DNA from: Vreelandella hamiltonii
Lineage (GTDB): Bacteria > Pseudomonadota > Gammaproteobacteria > Pseudomonadales > Halomonadaceae
Direction: 5' to 3'
DNA: 64,000 nucleotides
NCBI RefSeq assembly: GCF_014651775.1
Contig: NZ_BMXN01000003.1
Span: 1-64,000, forward strand
The position numbers and the translations under genes were made by a program. The notes under the pieces were generated by a model. That model had not been told where the DNA came from and did no database searches. It saw only the letters and a list, made by a program, of their open reading frames with translations. Positions 34,909-47,074 of the stretch are shown piece by piece; the stretch's first letter is position 1; every line of letters begins with the position of its first letter.

Positions 34909-37653
34909 ATGTCTTTAAACACGCGCCTGCTGTTTGCCCTGCTGGGTTTTCCACTGTTGGTGTATGCCATGATGGCGTTTCTGTTCGTCTTTCACGCCGA
35001 CGCCACAGGCCGTGCGGTACTTGAGGAAAGGCTGGTCAGTACTGGCGAGCTGTTGGCTCCCAGCCTGGGCGAGGCCATGGCCGATGGCGACTCGCAACGC
35101 CTGGAGAGCCTCGCGGGAAAACTGCTCGAACAGCGCCACCTACGAGCCGTCACCCTCTTCGATGAACAAGGCAATCGCCTGCTGGTGATGGGTACCTCGC
35201 TGCCACCCCCGGCTCGACTGCACGCCCCGGAAACGACGACCATCGCCATGGAAGACGATCTGTGGCGCGTTCAGGTACCGCTGACTAGCGAGTCACTGAG
35301 CGGTCGTGGGCGCACGCACAATGGCTGGCTGGAAGCCGAGATGGATATCCGCACGCTGGTGCTGGAGCGCTACAAGCTGATTGCCAGCCTCAGCCTGGGC
35401 GGCATGCTGCTGGGCCTGTTGCTGTTTCTGATCGCCTTTGCCATCAGCCGCTATGTTACCCGCCCCATCGAAGAAGCCAGCCAGGCACTTTACCGACTGT
35501 CGAGAGGCGATGACCGCCTGCAGATCACTCCTGCCAACCCCATCGAGCTGCGCCAACTGGCCCAGCATATCAATCGGCTGGCGGAGTATTTCCAGCACGC
35601 CCGGCGCAACATGCAGAGCCAGATCGAGCAAGCCACCAGTGAACTCCAGGAATCCATGGAGACCATCGAAGAGCAGAACATCAAGCTTGATCTGGCACAC
35701 CGCAGCGCGCTGAGAGCCAACGCCGTGAAGTCTGAATTTCTGGCCAACATGAGCCATGAGATACGTACACCGCTCAATGGCATCATCGGTTTCTGTCGGC
35801 TGCTGGGCCGCTCGTCGCTCGACAGCCGCCAAAAGGAGTGGCTGGATCATGTGCGCCGGGCCTGTGACAACCTGCTGATGCTGGTCAACGACGTGCTGGA
35901 TTTCTCGAAACTGGAAGCAGACCGCCTGACACTGGAAGAAGTGGACGTGGATATCGTGGCGCTGGTCGATGAAGTGATTGGCCTGCATGCCCCAGAAGCG
36001 CAGCGCAAACAGCTCAACCTGGTCGCCATGGTGTATGACGACGTGCCGACCCCGCTATGCGGTGACCCGCTACGCATCCATCAGGTGCTGAACAACCTGC
36101 TTGGCAATGCCCTCAAATTCACCAATGAGGGCGATGTGATCGTGCGCGTCATGCTGGACAACCAGGAGGGTCAGCACGTCGTCCTGCACATCAGCGTCAG
36201 TGATACCGGTATTGGATTGAGCGACGAACACCAGCAGCAGTTGTTCAGCGCCTTCTCTCAGGCAGAGCCCAGCCACTCCCGACAGTTTGGAGGCAGCGGT
36301 CTGGGCCTGTCGATCTGCCGCCAACTGATTCAACGCATGGGCGGCGAGATTGGAGTCGAAAGCGAGTTGGGCAGAGGGTCGACTTTTTCGTTTACGCTCC
36401 CCCTGCTCGCCCATCAGGCAGACGAGCGCCCTCCAGAACTGGTGCTGGACAATCCGATCGTGCGCTTGCACGAACCTCACTTGCCCACTCGAAACGTGCT
36501 GGAACACTTGCTGGAACGCTGGGGCGCACGCCCTGTATCGTTCATCGATGCCGGCAATGAGGCACTGCTGATGGTCAGCCTCGAACACGATGATTTTGAC
36601 GGCGAACGTAAGGGCTATTGGCAGAACATCATTGCCCAGACCCCCTGCCCAGTCATCATTCTGGCCAACACCACCAGCTTTGAACTGCCCCACTGGGACC
36701 TTCCCCATGGCGGTGACATGCTCTGCAAGCCCTTCACCCGCGCCCAACTGGTCACGATGGTACGACGCTTGCTGCAGCCCACGGTACTGCCAGCGGGTCA
36801 GGAGCCGAAACCCCTGGAGCTTGCCAACAAGCCTGCCTCAGGCGCCCCTTTGACGCTGCTGATCGTTGACGACAACACTGCCAACCGTGAGCTGCTCAAG
36901 GCCATGCTGGAGAGCAGCACGCTGCGCATCGTCTTGGCTGCCAGCGGCAGAGAGGCATTGGAGTTCGCGCGCCAGCATACCGCCGACATGGTACTGATGG
37001 ATATTCGCATGCCCGACATGAACGGCATCGAAACCACCAAAGCGCTGCGTCGCGTCAACGGCAGCTGGGCACGCTGCCCCATCATCGCGGTCACCGCCCA
37101 CGTACTGAATAACGAACGCCAGCAGTGGCTGAGTGAAGGGCTGGACGATGTGTTGATCAAGCCCATCAATGACGTACAGTTGCAGCAGCTCATGCAGCGG
37201 TTTCTGGGTATTACGCCTGACCCGGGGTATCAAGACATCACGCCAACTTCTACTGAAGCAGATACCCCACCGGCCACACCAGAGCCCTTGGCAGAACCCT
37301 TGGCATTGCCCAGCGCCCTGCCTGCCGTGGATCTCGCCCTGGGGACGCGCTTGGCAGGCGGCAAGATATCATTGGCCAAGCAGCAGGTAGTCAGGCTGAT
37401 CGACAGCCTGGAAGAGCACGAACGACAAATGCGCGAGGCTTTCCAGGCAGACGACCTGAACGAACTGCTGGACTGGGTGCACGGGCTGAACGGGGCCAGC
37501 CGCTACTGCGGTGCACCAGAGCTGGCCCTGCTGGTGGAAACCCTGGAAACTCGGCTACGCACCAGCGGGCTACGCCATGTCGATACGCTGCTGGAGGAGC
37601 TTTACGCCGCCATGGCGCGACTTGCCCAATACCGCGATGGCTTAATGGAGTAA
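34909..37653 (+). CDS. barA: Hybrid sensor histidine kinase of the BarA/GacS type
   Basis: Inner-membrane sensor of the BarA/GacS-UvrY/GacA system, which in relatives drives CsrA-titrating small RNAs. The 914-residue protein has a membrane helix at about 6-28, a periplasmic loop, a second helix near 160-182, a HAMP domain to about 235 and a coiled linker. HisKA has [12 protein letters not shown] (His283) and is followed by an ATPase domain (about 385-505, [13 protein letters not shown]). A first receiver-like region (about 515-620) lacks recognisable phospho-acceptor residues. A true receiver follows with [10 protein letters not shown] (Asp698), and a C-terminal Hpt domain with [13 protein letters not shown] (His858). 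Neither the cognate regulator nor a small RNA is in the window. It converges on acpS. Confidence 0.92.
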   Translation: MSLNTRLLFALLGFPLLVYAMMAFLFVFHADATGRAVLEERLVSTGELLAPSLGEAMADGDSQRLESLAGKLLEQRHLRAVTLFDEQGNRLLVMGTSLPPPARLHAPETTTIAMEDDLWRVQVPLTSESLSGRGRTHNGWLEAEMDIRTLVLERYKLIASLSLGGMLLGLLLFLIAFAISRYVTRPIEEASQALYRLSRGDDRLQITPANPIELRQLAQHINRLAEYFQHARRNMQSQIEQATSELQESMETIEEQNIKLDLAHRSALRANAVKSEFLANMSHEIRTPLNGIIGFCRLLGRSSLDSRQKEWLDHVRRACDNLLMLVNDVLDFSKLEADRLTLEEVDVDIVALVDEVIGLHAPEAQRKQLNLVAMVYDDVPTPLCGDPLRIHQVLNNLLGNALKFTNEGDVIVRVMLDNQEGQHVVLHISVSDTGIGLSDEHQQQLFSAFSQAEPSHSRQFGGSGLGLSICRQLIQRMGGEIGVESELGRGSTFSFTLPLLAHQADERPPELVLDNPIVRLHEPHLPTRNVLEHLLERWGARPVSFIDAGNEALLMVSLEHDDFDGERKGYWQNIIAQTPCPVIILANTTSFELPHWDLPHGGDMLCKPFTRAQLVTMVRRLLQPTVLPAGQEPKPLELANKPASGAPLTLLIVDDNTANRELLKAMLESSTLRIVLAASGREALEFARQHTADMVLMDIRMPDMNGIETTKALRRVNGSWARCPIIAVTAHVLNNERQQWLSEGLDDVLIKPINDVQLQQLMQRFLGITPDPGYQDITPTSTEADTPPATPEPLAEPLALPSALPAVDLALGTRLAGGKISLAKQQVVRLIDSLEEHERQMREAFQADDLNELLDWVHGLNGASRYCGAPELALLVETLETRLRTSGLRHVDTLLEELYAAMARLAQYRDGLME

Positions 37654-37682
37654 ACAAGGAGAACGGCATGTGATGGGGGCGA

Positions 37683-38060
37683 TCAGCGCTCCAGCACCAC
37701 AAACGCCACGGCATACTCGGCTTCGTCACTGAGGGTAATGTGCGCCGTGGCGGCGCCGCTGGCTGCGAAGAGCCGCTGGGCCTCACCATGCAGGTGTAAT
37801 CCGGGCTTGCCCAGCGCGTCGTTAAGCACCTGGATGTCTCCCCACTGCATGCCCTGGCGCAAGCCAAGGCCCAAGGCTTTCACGAAGGCTTCCTTGGCCG
37901 CGAAGCGCTTGGCCAGATAAGCCACCGGGCAACCTTTGGCCCGCCATACCTGCTGCTCCTGCTGGCCCAGAATGCGTTCGGCAAAACGCTCACCGTGGCG
38001 CTCCAGGGCCTGACGAAACCGAGCAACGCGAGCAATATCAGAACCGATGCCAACGATCAT
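37683..38060 (-). CDS. acpS: Holo-[acyl-carrier-protein] synthase
   Basis: Transfers 4'-phosphopantetheine from CoA to apo-acyl carrier protein. At 125 residues it is the usual size. The N-terminal MIVGIGSDIARVARF carries the metal-binding Asp8. The second motif, LAKRFAAKEAFVKALGLG, supplies the conserved glutamate and lysine. Its ATG directly abuts the pdxJ stop codon. The pdxJ-acpS pair ends the large rpoE-to-acpS leftward cluster. Confidence 0.94.
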   Translation of the reverse strand: MIVGIGSDIARVARFRQALERHGERFAERILGQQEQQVWRAKGCPVAYLAKRFAAKEAFVKALGLGLRQGMQWGDIQVLNDALGKPGLHLHGEAQRLFAASGAATAHITLSDEAEYAVAFVVLER

Positions 38061-38891
38061 TCAATGCCCGCAGCAGCCGTGATGGCCATCATGCGCGTCA
38101 TGCGCGTGCGCGTGCTCGTGCTCATGGGCATCCAACGCGGCCATCAGGCCAGCTTCCTGACCGGCGATCATCAGCCGCTTCATTTCCTGAATGGCTTCTT
38201 TCAGCCCTACGAACAGCGCGCGCGCAATGATCGCGTGACCGATGTTCAGCTCGTTGACACCCGGCAAGGCAGCAATGGCTTCCACATTGTGGTAATGCAG
38301 ACCATGCCCGGCATTGACCACCAGTCCAAGCGAGACGGCATGGACCGCTGCTGCGCTAAGGCGGTCATACTCGGCGTTGGCCGTTTCGCTGCCCGGCCGA
38401 GCTTCGGCATAGGCACCGGTGTGCAGTTCGATGGTGGGCGCTCCAGCGCGCTTGGCCGCGTCGATCTGGGACTCATCGGGGTCGATGAACAGCGATACGT
38501 CACAGCCCGCGGCTGCCAGACGCTGGCAGGCAGCGGCAATCTGTTCGAACCCACCCACCACGTCCAAGCCACCTTCCGTGGTCAGCTCTTCGCGCTTTTC
38601 CGGCACCAGGCAAACGTGGGCAGGCCGCACTTCTTCGGCCAGGGCCAGCATCTCTTCGGTCACGGCCATTTCGAGGTTCATGCGCGTATTGAGCATCTCG
38701 GCCAGCAGGCGTACGTCTCGGGGCTGGATATGACGGCGGTCTTCACGCAGGTGAACCGTGATGCCATCGGCACCGGCCTCTTCGGCCAACAGCGCTGCCT
38801 GAACGGGGTCCGGGTAGCGGGTGCCCCGTGCTTGGCGCAGGGTGGCGACGTGATCGATGTTGACACCCAGTAGAATACGAGGAGGATGCAT
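38061..38891 (-). CDS. pdxJ: Pyridoxine 5'-phosphate synthase with a His/Cys-rich tail
   Basis: Condenses 1-deoxyxylulose 5-phosphate with 3-amino-2-oxopropyl phosphate to pyridoxine 5'-phosphate. A TIM barrel beginning [17 protein letters not shown], with [17 protein letters not shown] near 48, [13 protein letters not shown] near 118 and [11 protein letters not shown] near 210. The core ends near residue 245, the normal family length. It is followed by about 30 extra residues. The last 22 contain nine histidines and two adjacent cysteines ([16 protein letters not shown], then GCCGH), which looks like a metal-binding tail. No frameshift is needed, and the stop abuts acpS. Confidence 0.93.
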   Translation of the reverse strand: MHPPRILLGVNIDHVATLRQARGTRYPDPVQAALLAEEAGADGITVHLREDRRHIQPRDVRLLAEMLNTRMNLEMAVTEEMLALAEEVRPAHVCLVPEKREELTTEGGLDVVGGFEQIAAACQRLAAAGCDVSLFIDPDESQIDAAKRAGAPTIELHTGAYAEARPGSETANAEYDRLSAAAVHAVSLGLVVNAGHGLHYHNVEAIAALPGVNELNIGHAIIARALFVGLKEAIQEMKRLMIAGQEAGLMAALDAHEHEHAHAHDAHDGHHGCCGH

Positions 38892-38925
38892 CGTGACTCT
38901 CCATTGGATGGCACACAGAGGCCAT

Positions 38926-38970
38926 CATTGCTTGTCTGAGTATTGCTTGTCTGAGAATTGCTTGTATGAG
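38926..38970. repeat. Three tandem 15-bp repeats between pdxJ and recO
   Basis: Units CATTGCTTGTCTGAG, TATTGCTTGTCTGAG and AATTGCTTGTATGAG lie head to tail at 38926-38940, 38941-38955 and 38956-38970. They fill half of the 89-base pdxJ-recO spacer. Confidence 0.8.
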
Positions 38971-38980
38971 AGAGGCCCGC

Positions 38981-39685
38981 CTAGCGCTGACGGCGGCGGG
39001 CCAAATCCATCATCAGCTCTCGCGAGCGTAGTGCCACTGCCCCCAGGTGGGGCGCCAGCGCTGCTCGCATGAGCGCTTTCAAGGCGCTGGCCAGGCTCTC
39101 TGATTCCCAGTCACCCTGCTCGATATAGCGCAAGGCACGGCCGTCGATCCCTCGCTCGGCGGGCAAGAATGCACGACTGGCCACCTCGAATCGATAACGG
39201 CCATGGGGGTCCAGAGGGGTACCTTGAGGCGTGCAGAAGCGCGGCGTGGCTTCCAGGGCTTCCAGTAGCGCCCACTCATAGCGTCTCAGCGCCAACCCGC
39301 GCGCGGCGGGCACCGGAAGTGCCTCCAGCAGCGCACTGTAAAAGGCAAACACATTCGCGGATGCCAGTTCCAGCGGCAGCAAGCGGGTGGCAATTTCATT
39401 GGCATAAAGGCCACACAACAGCCCTTCACCCGCCAGCAGCGCGGTCTGCCCCCGGGACTCCATCAAGGTAAGCCGCTTCAGCTCACGCTCTCCGCGCCAA
39501 GCGATGAACAGCGGCGTAAAGGGTTGCAAACGCTGGCGCGATTTCGAACCGGGGCGCTGCCCGCCCTGAGCCACCGCACGGATGCGCCCGTGGTTGAGCG
39601 TCAGCAGGTCGACCAGCGCGCTGGTTTCCCGATACGCCTTGCGGTGCAACAGAAAGGCAGGCTCGGGGGTCATGGCCGCGCTCAA
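38981..39685 (-). CDS. recO: DNA repair protein RecO
   Basis: RecFOR-pathway mediator that helps load RecA on SSB-coated DNA. The 234-residue protein has an N-terminal OB-fold with [20 protein letters not shown] and the basic block [21 protein letters not shown] helical C-terminal domain has [13 protein letters not shown] near 110. It lacks the four-cysteine zinc finger of some RecO proteins, which is common in gammaproteobacteria. It overlaps era by 4 bases (ATGA), as part of rnc-era-recO. Confidence 0.92.
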   Translation of the reverse strand: MSAAMTPEPAFLLHRKAYRETSALVDLLTLNHGRIRAVAQGGQRPGSKSRQRLQPFTPLFIAWRGERELKRLTLMESRGQTALLAGEGLLCGLYANEIATRLLPLELASANVFAFYSALLEALPVPAARGLALRRYEWALLEALEATPRFCTPQGTPLDPHGRYRFEVASRAFLPAERGIDGRALRYIEQGDWESESLASALKALMRAALAPHLGAVALRSRELMMDLARRRQR

Positions 39686-40581
39686 TCCAGGTCGTAACCC
39701 AGGCTCTTCAAGGCACGCTCATCGTCCGACCAGCCTCGCTTGACCTTGACCCACAGGTTGAGCATGACCTTGGTGCCCAAGGCACGCTCCATGTCCAGCC
39801 GCGCCTCTCGGCCGATACTCTTGATCCGATCGCCGTTTTCACCGATCAGAATCACTTTCTGGCCCTGGCGCTCCACCAAAATCAACGCGCTGATATGGGT
39901 CACCCGCTCGGTCTCGCGAAACTCCTCGATCTCGACGGTCATCTGATAGGGCAGCTCGTCGCCCAGCTGACGCATGACCTTTTCGCGCACCAGCTCGGCG
40001 GCCATGAAGCGCAGACTCTTGTCGGTAATCTGGTCTTCAGGGAAGAAGTGAATACTTTCTGGCAGGTGTTTGGCCACCTCATCTTCCAGCGCTTCGACCT
40101 GCGTGCCGTGCTTCGCTGAAATGGGGATGACGGCAGCAAATTCACGCCGTGCCCCCACCTCCGCCAACCAGGGCAGCAGGTCGGCCTTGTCCTGCAGGCG
40201 GTCGACCTTGTTCACTGCCAGAATCACCGGCGCCGTGACATGCTCCAGACGCTTGAGCACCGCCTGGTCTTCCTCGGTCCAGCGCGTACGATCGATGATG
40301 AAGACGACACAATCCACGTCACGCAGCGCCTGGGTGGCTGCCTGGTTCATGAATCGGTTGATCGCCTTGTTGCGATCCTTGGACATGATGTGCATGCCCG
40401 GGGTGTCCACGTAGATGAACTGCGTCTCATCGACGGTCTTGATACCCATCACCTGATGGCGGGTAGTTTGCGGCCGCCGAGAGGTAATCGAGATCTTTTG
40501 CCCCAGAATCCGGTTCATGAGGGTTGATTTGCCTACGTTGGGACGGCCAACGATGGCCACGAATCCGCAGGTTTGGCTCAT
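39682..40581 (-). CDS. era: Ribosome-assembly GTPase Era
   Basis: GTPase that binds the 3' end of 16S rRNA during 30S assembly. The 299-residue protein has G1 [13 protein letters not shown]2/G3 with TTRHQVMGI and DTPGMH, and G4 NKVDRL. A C-terminal KH domain (about 200-290) includes [24 protein letters not shown] (in part). It overlaps rnc upstream and recO downstream by 4 bases each, giving tight translational coupling. Confidence 0.95.
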   Translation of the reverse strand: MSQTCGFVAIVGRPNVGKSTLMNRILGQKISITSRRPQTTRHQVMGIKTVDETQFIYVDTPGMHIMSKDRNKAINRFMNQAATQALRDVDCVVFIIDRTRWTEEDQAVLKRLEHVTAPVILAVNKVDRLQDKADLLPWLAEVGARREFAAVIPISAKHGTQVEALEDEVAKHLPESIHFFPEDQITDKSLRFMAAELVREKVMRQLGDELPYQMTVEIEEFRETERVTHISALILVERQGQKVILIGENGDRIKSIGREARLDMERALGTKVMLNLWVKVKRGWSDDERALKSLGYDLD

Positions 40582-41270
40582 GATTTGTCTCCAGGGGGTT
40601 GTTCAAGATAGGACAGAGCTTCTTCCGCCGCCTGTTGCTCTGCATGTCGGCGGCTAGGACCTTTACCAGTGGTATGCTCGCTCAACAGATCGATATAGCA
40701 CTCCACGGTAAACGTCTGGGCATGCGCCTCGCCCTTGACCGAGACCACTTCGTAGCGAGGCAACGCGGCCTGGCGTGACTGGAGAAACTCTTGCAAGCGC
40801 GTTTTGGGGTCCTTCTGAGTATCCTGAAGAGAGATGTTTTCCAGCCTCTCCGCATACCAGGCCAGTACTCGGTCACGCACGGCGTCCATACCTGCATCCA
40901 GGTAGATGGCCCCGATCACGGCCTCGACGGCATCGGCCAGGATGGATTCACGGCGGTGACCGCCGCTTTTCATCTCTCCCGAGCCAAGTCGCAGGCACTC
41001 GCCAAATGACATTTCACGGGCCAGCTCGGCCAAGGTCTGCCCCTTGACCAGACGCGCGCGCAGACGGGAAAGCTGACCTTCTCGCGCCTGGGGGAAGCGC
41101 TGAAACAGCGCTTCGGCAATGACAAAGTTGACGATAGAGTCACCCAGAAATTCCAGGCGCTCATTGTTGCGACCACCATAGCTGCGATGGGTCATGGCCA
41201 GTTCCAGTAGCGTTGGGTCGCCAAAGGTATGGCCGATTCGTCGGCAAAAAGCGGTTAAGGAATTGCTCAC
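40578..41270 (-). CDS. rnc: Ribonuclease III
   Basis: Cleaves double-stranded RNA, including rRNA precursors. The 230-residue protein has an N-terminal catalytic domain with the signature [21 protein letters not shown] near 37 and a second acidic cluster [18 protein letters not shown] near 110. A C-terminal dsRNA-binding domain (about 158-225) has [13 protein letters not shown] and [18 protein letters not shown]. It lies downstream of lepB after 64 bases and overlaps era. Confidence 0.95.
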   Translation of the reverse strand: MSNSLTAFCRRIGHTFGDPTLLELAMTHRSYGGRNNERLEFLGDSIVNFVIAEALFQRFPQAREGQLSRLRARLVKGQTLAELAREMSFGECLRLGSGEMKSGGHRRESILADAVEAVIGAIYLDAGMDAVRDRVLAWYAERLENISLQDTQKDPKTRLQEFLQSRQAALPRYEVVSVKGEAHAQTFTVECYIDLLSEHTTGKGPSRRHAEQQAAEEALSYLEQPPGDKS

Positions 41271-41334
41271 GGTGCTCCTACGTCATTGACGTTATACAAA
41301 ATAACCACGCTGACCTTGTTGTTTAACAGGTGCT

Positions 41335-42138
41335 TCATTCGATGCGACGCACGCTGCTGAAGCTGGGCAAACCACCATCCCAGTGCATCCAGACTGCAAA
41401 GGCGCGCCCGACGATGTTTTCTTCCGGAACAAAGCCCCAGTAGCGGCTATCGTTGGAGTGATCACGGTTATCGCCCATGGTGAAATAGTGCCCTTCCGGC
41501 ACCACTACCTCACGCATTTGCGGGCCAGGATCACGCGGATTGTTATAAATGAAATGGCTCACTTCACCCAGCTGCTCTTCGAGCAACAGCTGCTGAGGAG
41601 ACAAGGCCGGGCCTTCTTCGACCAGCACCTTGCTGACTGCTTCGCCGTTCACATAGAGCTGCTTGCCTTCATACCGAACACGGTCGCCGGGCAGGCCCAC
41701 TACGCGCTTGATGAAATTGACCGAGGGCTCGTCAGGGAAGCGAAACACCATGACATCACCACGCTCCGGGTCGTCCACTTCCAGAAAGCGGTGGTGCACC
41801 ACGGGCAGGCGCAGGCCATAGGCAAACTTGTTCACCAGGATGAAGTCGCCTACTTCCAGCGTCGGCTTCATGGAACCCGAGGGGATCTGGAACGGTTCGA
41901 CGATGAAGCTACGCACCACCAGTACGACCAGCAACACGGGAAAGAAAGAGCGAGAGTAGTCGACCGGCCAGGGCTCCTTGAGAAGCTTTTCCCGGCTGGC
42001 ATCGTCCAGCCCGTCTACCGTGGCGGCTTCGGCAGTGGCCACCCGCTCACGGCGCTTGGGCCGCAGCACCAGTACATCCAGCAGAAAGATGGCCCCGGAG
42101 AGTACGACGGCAAGTACCAGTAATAATGAAAAATCCAT
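41335..42138 (-). CDS. lepB: Signal peptidase I
   Basis: Inner-membrane protease that removes signal peptides. The protein has 267 residues with two N-terminal membrane helices (about 4-24 and 64-80) separated by a charged cytoplasmic loop. The catalytic serine is Ser89 in IPSGSMKPTLEVGD and the general-base lysine is in NFIKRVVGLPGDRV near 146. The late motif GDNRDHSNDSRYWG lies near 220. It sits between lepA and rnc, the common gammaproteobacterial order. Confidence 0.95.
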   Translation of the reverse strand: MDFSLLLVLAVVLSGAIFLLDVLVLRPKRRERVATAEAATVDGLDDASREKLLKEPWPVDYSRSFFPVLLVVLVVRSFIVEPFQIPSGSMKPTLEVGDFILVNKFAYGLRLPVVHHRFLEVDDPERGDVMVFRFPDEPSVNFIKRVVGLPGDRVRYEGKQLYVNGEAVSKVLVEEGPALSPQQLLLEEQLGEVSHFIYNNPRDPGPQMREVVVPEGHYFTMGDNRDHSNDSRYWGFVPEENIVGRAFAVWMHWDGGLPSFSSVRRIE

Positions 42139-42152
42139 GTGAGGTCGAGTCC

Positions 42153-43970
<1,818 letters not shown>

Positions 43971-44114
43971 CGAGTGTGTTCTGCCTTATTGGTACGCAAG
44001 CGATGGTGTTGGGGACAGCGCCAACAAGGCGTAACGTGAACACCGCACCACTGCATTGCCAAAGTTCGTCAAAAGATAAGCGCTATTGTAGCGATATGCG
44101 GGGGATAGGAACAG

Positions 44115-44139
44115 CAGTCCGGCGAGAACCGCCGGACTG
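44115..44139 (-). terminator. Hairpin downstream of degP (no T-tract)
   Basis: CAGTCCGGCG and CGCCGGACTG form a perfect 10-bp stem with a 5-base loop, 20 bases beyond the degP stop. The T-run of an intrinsic terminator is missing. It may pause transcription, stabilise the degP mRNA end or assist Rho. Confidence 0.45.
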
Positions 44140-44158
44140 GAGGGAGCGAAAAGCGTAC

Positions 44159-45571
44159 TTATTCCAGACGCAGCGCTACAAAAAGTGAGCGTCCATCACG
44201 ATACAGGCGCAGCGGGATGGCACGATCGGTGGGCAAGGCTTCGACGATTCGCATCAGCTCATCCGCAGAAGCAACGCTACGGTGGTCGAGGCTGACCAGA
44301 ATATCTCCCGGACGGAGCCCCGCCTGGGCGGCAACGCTGTCCGGCTCCACCTGACGAACCTCCACGCCACCGGTGATGTTGAGCCGCTCGCGCGTGGCTT
44401 CATCCACTTCGGCCACAGCGACACCTAGTCGCATCTGATTGTTGCTGCTGGAAGCTTGCTCGACGCCTTGGGCATCCGGCCAGCTTCCCAGTTCGATGGT
44501 TTCAGTCACCTGCTCACCATCGCGCATCAGGGTAAGCTCCACATCGCTGCCAGGGGCAACACGCCCGATGAGGCGCGGCAACGTGCTGGAACGATCGACC
44601 TCTTCGCCATTGACTTCCAGAATCACATCCCCAGCCTGCAGGCCACCCTGCGCGGCGGGACCTTCGGGGTCCAGGTCGGCAATCAGCGCACCGATGGCTT
44701 CGTTCATACCAAACGACTCGGCCAAATCACGAGACACCGGCTGGATCATCACGCCCAGCCAACCACGGTTCACCTGGCCATCTTCACGAAGTTGGCTGGC
44801 AACGTCCATGGCGACGTTGATCGGAATGGCGAACGACAGACCCATGAAACCACCGCTACGGGTGAAGATCTGCGAATTGATACCGACGACTTCACCTTCC
44901 AGATTGAACAGTGGACCACCGGAGTTGCCCGGATTGATGGCCACGTCGGTCTGGATGAAGGGGACGTAAGCGTCCTGTGGCAACGTACGGTTGATGGCAC
45001 TGACGATACCCGCAGTGACCGAATGGTCGAAGCCGAAAGGCGAGCCAATGGCCGCCACCCACTCCCCTACCTTGAGCTCATCGGAATTCCCCAAAGTGAG
45101 CACGGGCAGGTCGCTGGCATCGATCTTGAGCAAGGCAACGTCGGTCTGCACATCGCTGCCGATCAGCTCGGCGGGCAGTTCGCGACGGTCGTTGAGGCGC
45201 ACCAGAATTTCATCGGCATCCTGCACGACGTGGGCGTTGGTCATCACGTAGCCATCTTCACTGATGATGAAGCCAGAGCCCAATGACTGTCGTTCCTGGC
45301 TACGCCCCTGACCACCACTGGGCGGCGCTGGAAAACTGTCACCAAAAAAGTGGCGAAAGATTTCGGGAATTTCCTGACCACCAAACCCTTGTGCCGACGG
45401 CGAGCTGCTGCGCTGCACCGTGCGCGTGGTAGAAATGTTGACGACGCCCGGCGCCGCTTCTTCTACCAGCACCGTGAAATCGGGCAAGGTTTGCGCCTGG
45501 GCACTGTGGCCCACCATGAACAGCGCAACCAGGCATAACCATAACGTTGAGGGGAGAACCAAGCGCTTCAT
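44159..45571 (-). CDS. degP: Periplasmic serine endoprotease of the DegP/MucD family
   Basis: Envelope quality-control protease of the sigma-E regulon. The 470-residue protein has a signal peptide (about 1-26, GHSAQA-Q). The trypsin-like domain has catalytic His114 (TNAHVV), Asp144 (TDVALLKID) and Ser217 (NPGNSGGP). Two PDZ domains follow at about 265-355 and 375-465. Its place after rpoE-rseA-rseB-rseC matches mucD of the Pseudomonas algU cluster. The start at 45569-45571 gives MKRLVLPS, and the upstream frame extension lacks a signal-peptide start. Confidence 0.94.
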   Translation of the reverse strand: MKRLVLPSTLWLCLVALFMVGHSAQAQTLPDFTVLVEEAAPGVVNISTTRTVQRSSSPSAQGFGGQEIPEIFRHFFGDSFPAPPSGGQGRSQERQSLGSGFIISEDGYVMTNAHVVQDADEILVRLNDRRELPAELIGSDVQTDVALLKIDASDLPVLTLGNSDELKVGEWVAAIGSPFGFDHSVTAGIVSAINRTLPQDAYVPFIQTDVAINPGNSGGPLFNLEGEVVGINSQIFTRSGGFMGLSFAIPINVAMDVASQLREDGQVNRGWLGVMIQPVSRDLAESFGMNEAIGALIADLDPEGPAAQGGLQAGDVILEVNGEEVDRSSTLPRLIGRVAPGSDVELTLMRDGEQVTETIELGSWPDAQGVEQASSSNNQMRLGVAVAEVDEATRERLNITGGVEVRQVEPDSVAAQAGLRPGDILVSLDHRSVASADELMRIVEALPTDRAIPLRLYRDGRSLFVALRLE

Positions 45572-45637
45572 GAAACAGCTCCTAGTCAAGCAGGGACGAC
45601 ACCATGGAAGTGCAACTCTTAGCGAGCTACAGGACAA

Positions 45638-46096
45638 CTAACTGACCAAACGCGGACGGAAGCGTTCCATCCCCCCGCGCATGAGAAATCTAAGCGCCAC
45701 CAAGGCGCACGCCAAGGTACCAAAAAAGACACTCGCGCTGATCCATTGACTCTCTGCCACCCTGGCAATCGCCCCCGACACGACCAGCGCCAGCAGCATG
45801 GGCGCGGCATAGACCAAAAGCGCCAGATAGCCAACGGCTTGCCGCTCCACCGTCAGCGTCACCGCACTGCCCAAAGGGTAACGCTCTGCCAATTGGCTTT
45901 CCAGACACTCAGGCCGCACCTCGACACGCTGGTGCTGGCGGCGCGCCAGCAGGCCCATGCCACAACCGCGCCCCTTGGCGCAGGCATCACATTCACTGGC
46001 CACCGATACATCCACCACCAATCGCCCTTCGACATGCCCTGTTACTCGGCCAGTGCGATAGAGCGCAGAACAGGGTGCGGGCTCGGCCAATGACAT
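45638..46096 (-). CDS. rseC: RseC/MucC-family membrane protein
   Basis: Inner-membrane protein of 152 residues associated with sigma-E control and, in relatives, with SoxR reduction. The N-terminal soluble part contains a cysteine cluster, ECDACAKGRGCGMG (near residues 35-48), typical of RseC. Two membrane helices follow at about 85-105 and 115-135. Its ATG overlaps the rseB stop by 1 base. Confidence 0.9.
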   Translation of the reverse strand: MSLAEPAPCSALYRTGRVTGHVEGRLVVDVSVASECDACAKGRGCGMGLLARRQHQRVEVRPECLESQLAERYPLGSAVTLTVERQAVGYLALLVYAAPMLLALVVSGAIARVAESQWISASVFFGTLACALVALRFLMRGGMERFRPRLVS

Positions 46097-47049
46097 CAGG
46101 GCTGAATCACGATGGACTGAACGATACGGCGCATGACAGCAGCTGGCAGCTCACCAACGCCTACCAGCTGCCAACGCTGATCATCGACCTCCACGACCGA
46201 TACCGTGGCCGTAGAAACGCCTAACTGATGGCTACCTTCCGAGAGCGCCTGTTGCTCCACGGGCGCTGCAAACAAGCTGACCGAAGCCAAGCCGTCGCTG
46301 TAGACACGCTGACTCGATAACGAACTCGTTTCGACCGGCTGAGAAACGAAGCCATCCGGCAGCCACTCCGCCTGCCAATTCACTGCTGACTCCTCCGGCG
46401 AAGCAGGGTTTGCAATCACGCCCTCATAAAGCACCGGCGACTGTAGCTGTGTGATCTGAAACGTTTCCAGCGCCCGCGATTGACTATCGCGCATGACATG
46501 CTTGAGCAGCAGCCCCGTCTCTTTGTCCAGCCACCACTCATGCTGATAGCGCTCACCATCCTGAGGCACGAACTTGAGCTGCACGGCTTCGCGGCCCGCC
46601 ACGCGATCATCGTTGAGCAGCTCGATCTCATAATAATGGGCCACGTGAGCCGCCCAGGCTTCCGCTGCGCTGCCGGTCTCTTGATCTTCAGGAATGAAGC
46701 GGGCGCGATAGCCCACGGCCGACTGACGCTCGACACTGACAGAAGGCCCATCCAGGTGTTGGACGACCTGTTGTCGAATGCCATCTCGGATACGATGCGA
46801 AAGCGCCAGAGTGCGCACTCCCAAGGCATCGATGGAGACGGCTCTGGCCTGGAAATCGTAGCAATGACCGGCCTGTTTGCTGAGCACCAGCCACTCTTGA
46901 GCACTGGCAGGCTCGGTCAATGAAGTGAGGTCATCGCAGCTGAAAGCGGACTGCTCTGCGATGACCGGCATGGAGAAGGAGAATAGGCTTACCAGCCCAG
47001 CAGACGCGACGGCCTGAATTCCCCACTGTCGGCACTTGTCCATCGCCAT
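46096..47049 (-). CDS. rseB: Sigma-E regulatory protein RseB/MucB
   Basis: Periplasmic protein that binds the anti-sigma factor RseA and shields it from proteolysis until envelope stress is sensed. The 317-residue protein has a signal peptide near residues 1-31. A large N-terminal LolA-like domain (about 38-210) is followed by a smaller C-terminal domain ending YLxxV-type segments (QWQLVGVGELP-like, near 300). Its position between rseA and rseC is diagnostic. Confidence 0.9.
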   Translation of the reverse strand: MAMDKCRQWGIQAVASAGLVSLFSFSMPVIAEQSAFSCDDLTSLTEPASAQEWLVLSKQAGHCYDFQARAVSIDALGVRTLALSHRIRDGIRQQVVQHLDGPSVSVERQSAVGYRARFIPEDQETGSAAEAWAAHVAHYYEIELLNDDRVAGREAVQLKFVPQDGERYQHEWWLDKETGLLLKHVMRDSQSRALETFQITQLQSPVLYEGVIANPASPEESAVNWQAEWLPDGFVSQPVETSSLSSQRVYSDGLASVSLFAAPVEQQALSEGSHQLGVSTATVSVVEVDDQRWQLVGVGELPAAVMRRIVQSIVIQP

Positions 47050-47074
47050 AATGCTCAGGCTACCCTGTCCGCCA

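Noticed and set aside
34818-34970. 51-codon N-terminal extension of CysM
   Set aside because: It runs through the cysM-barA promoter region into the start of barA, has no similarity to the family, and CysM begins normally at the downstream ATG.
38926-38970. CRISPR-like array
   Set aside because: Only three contiguous 15-bp units without spacers. This is a tandem repeat, and no cas genes are present.
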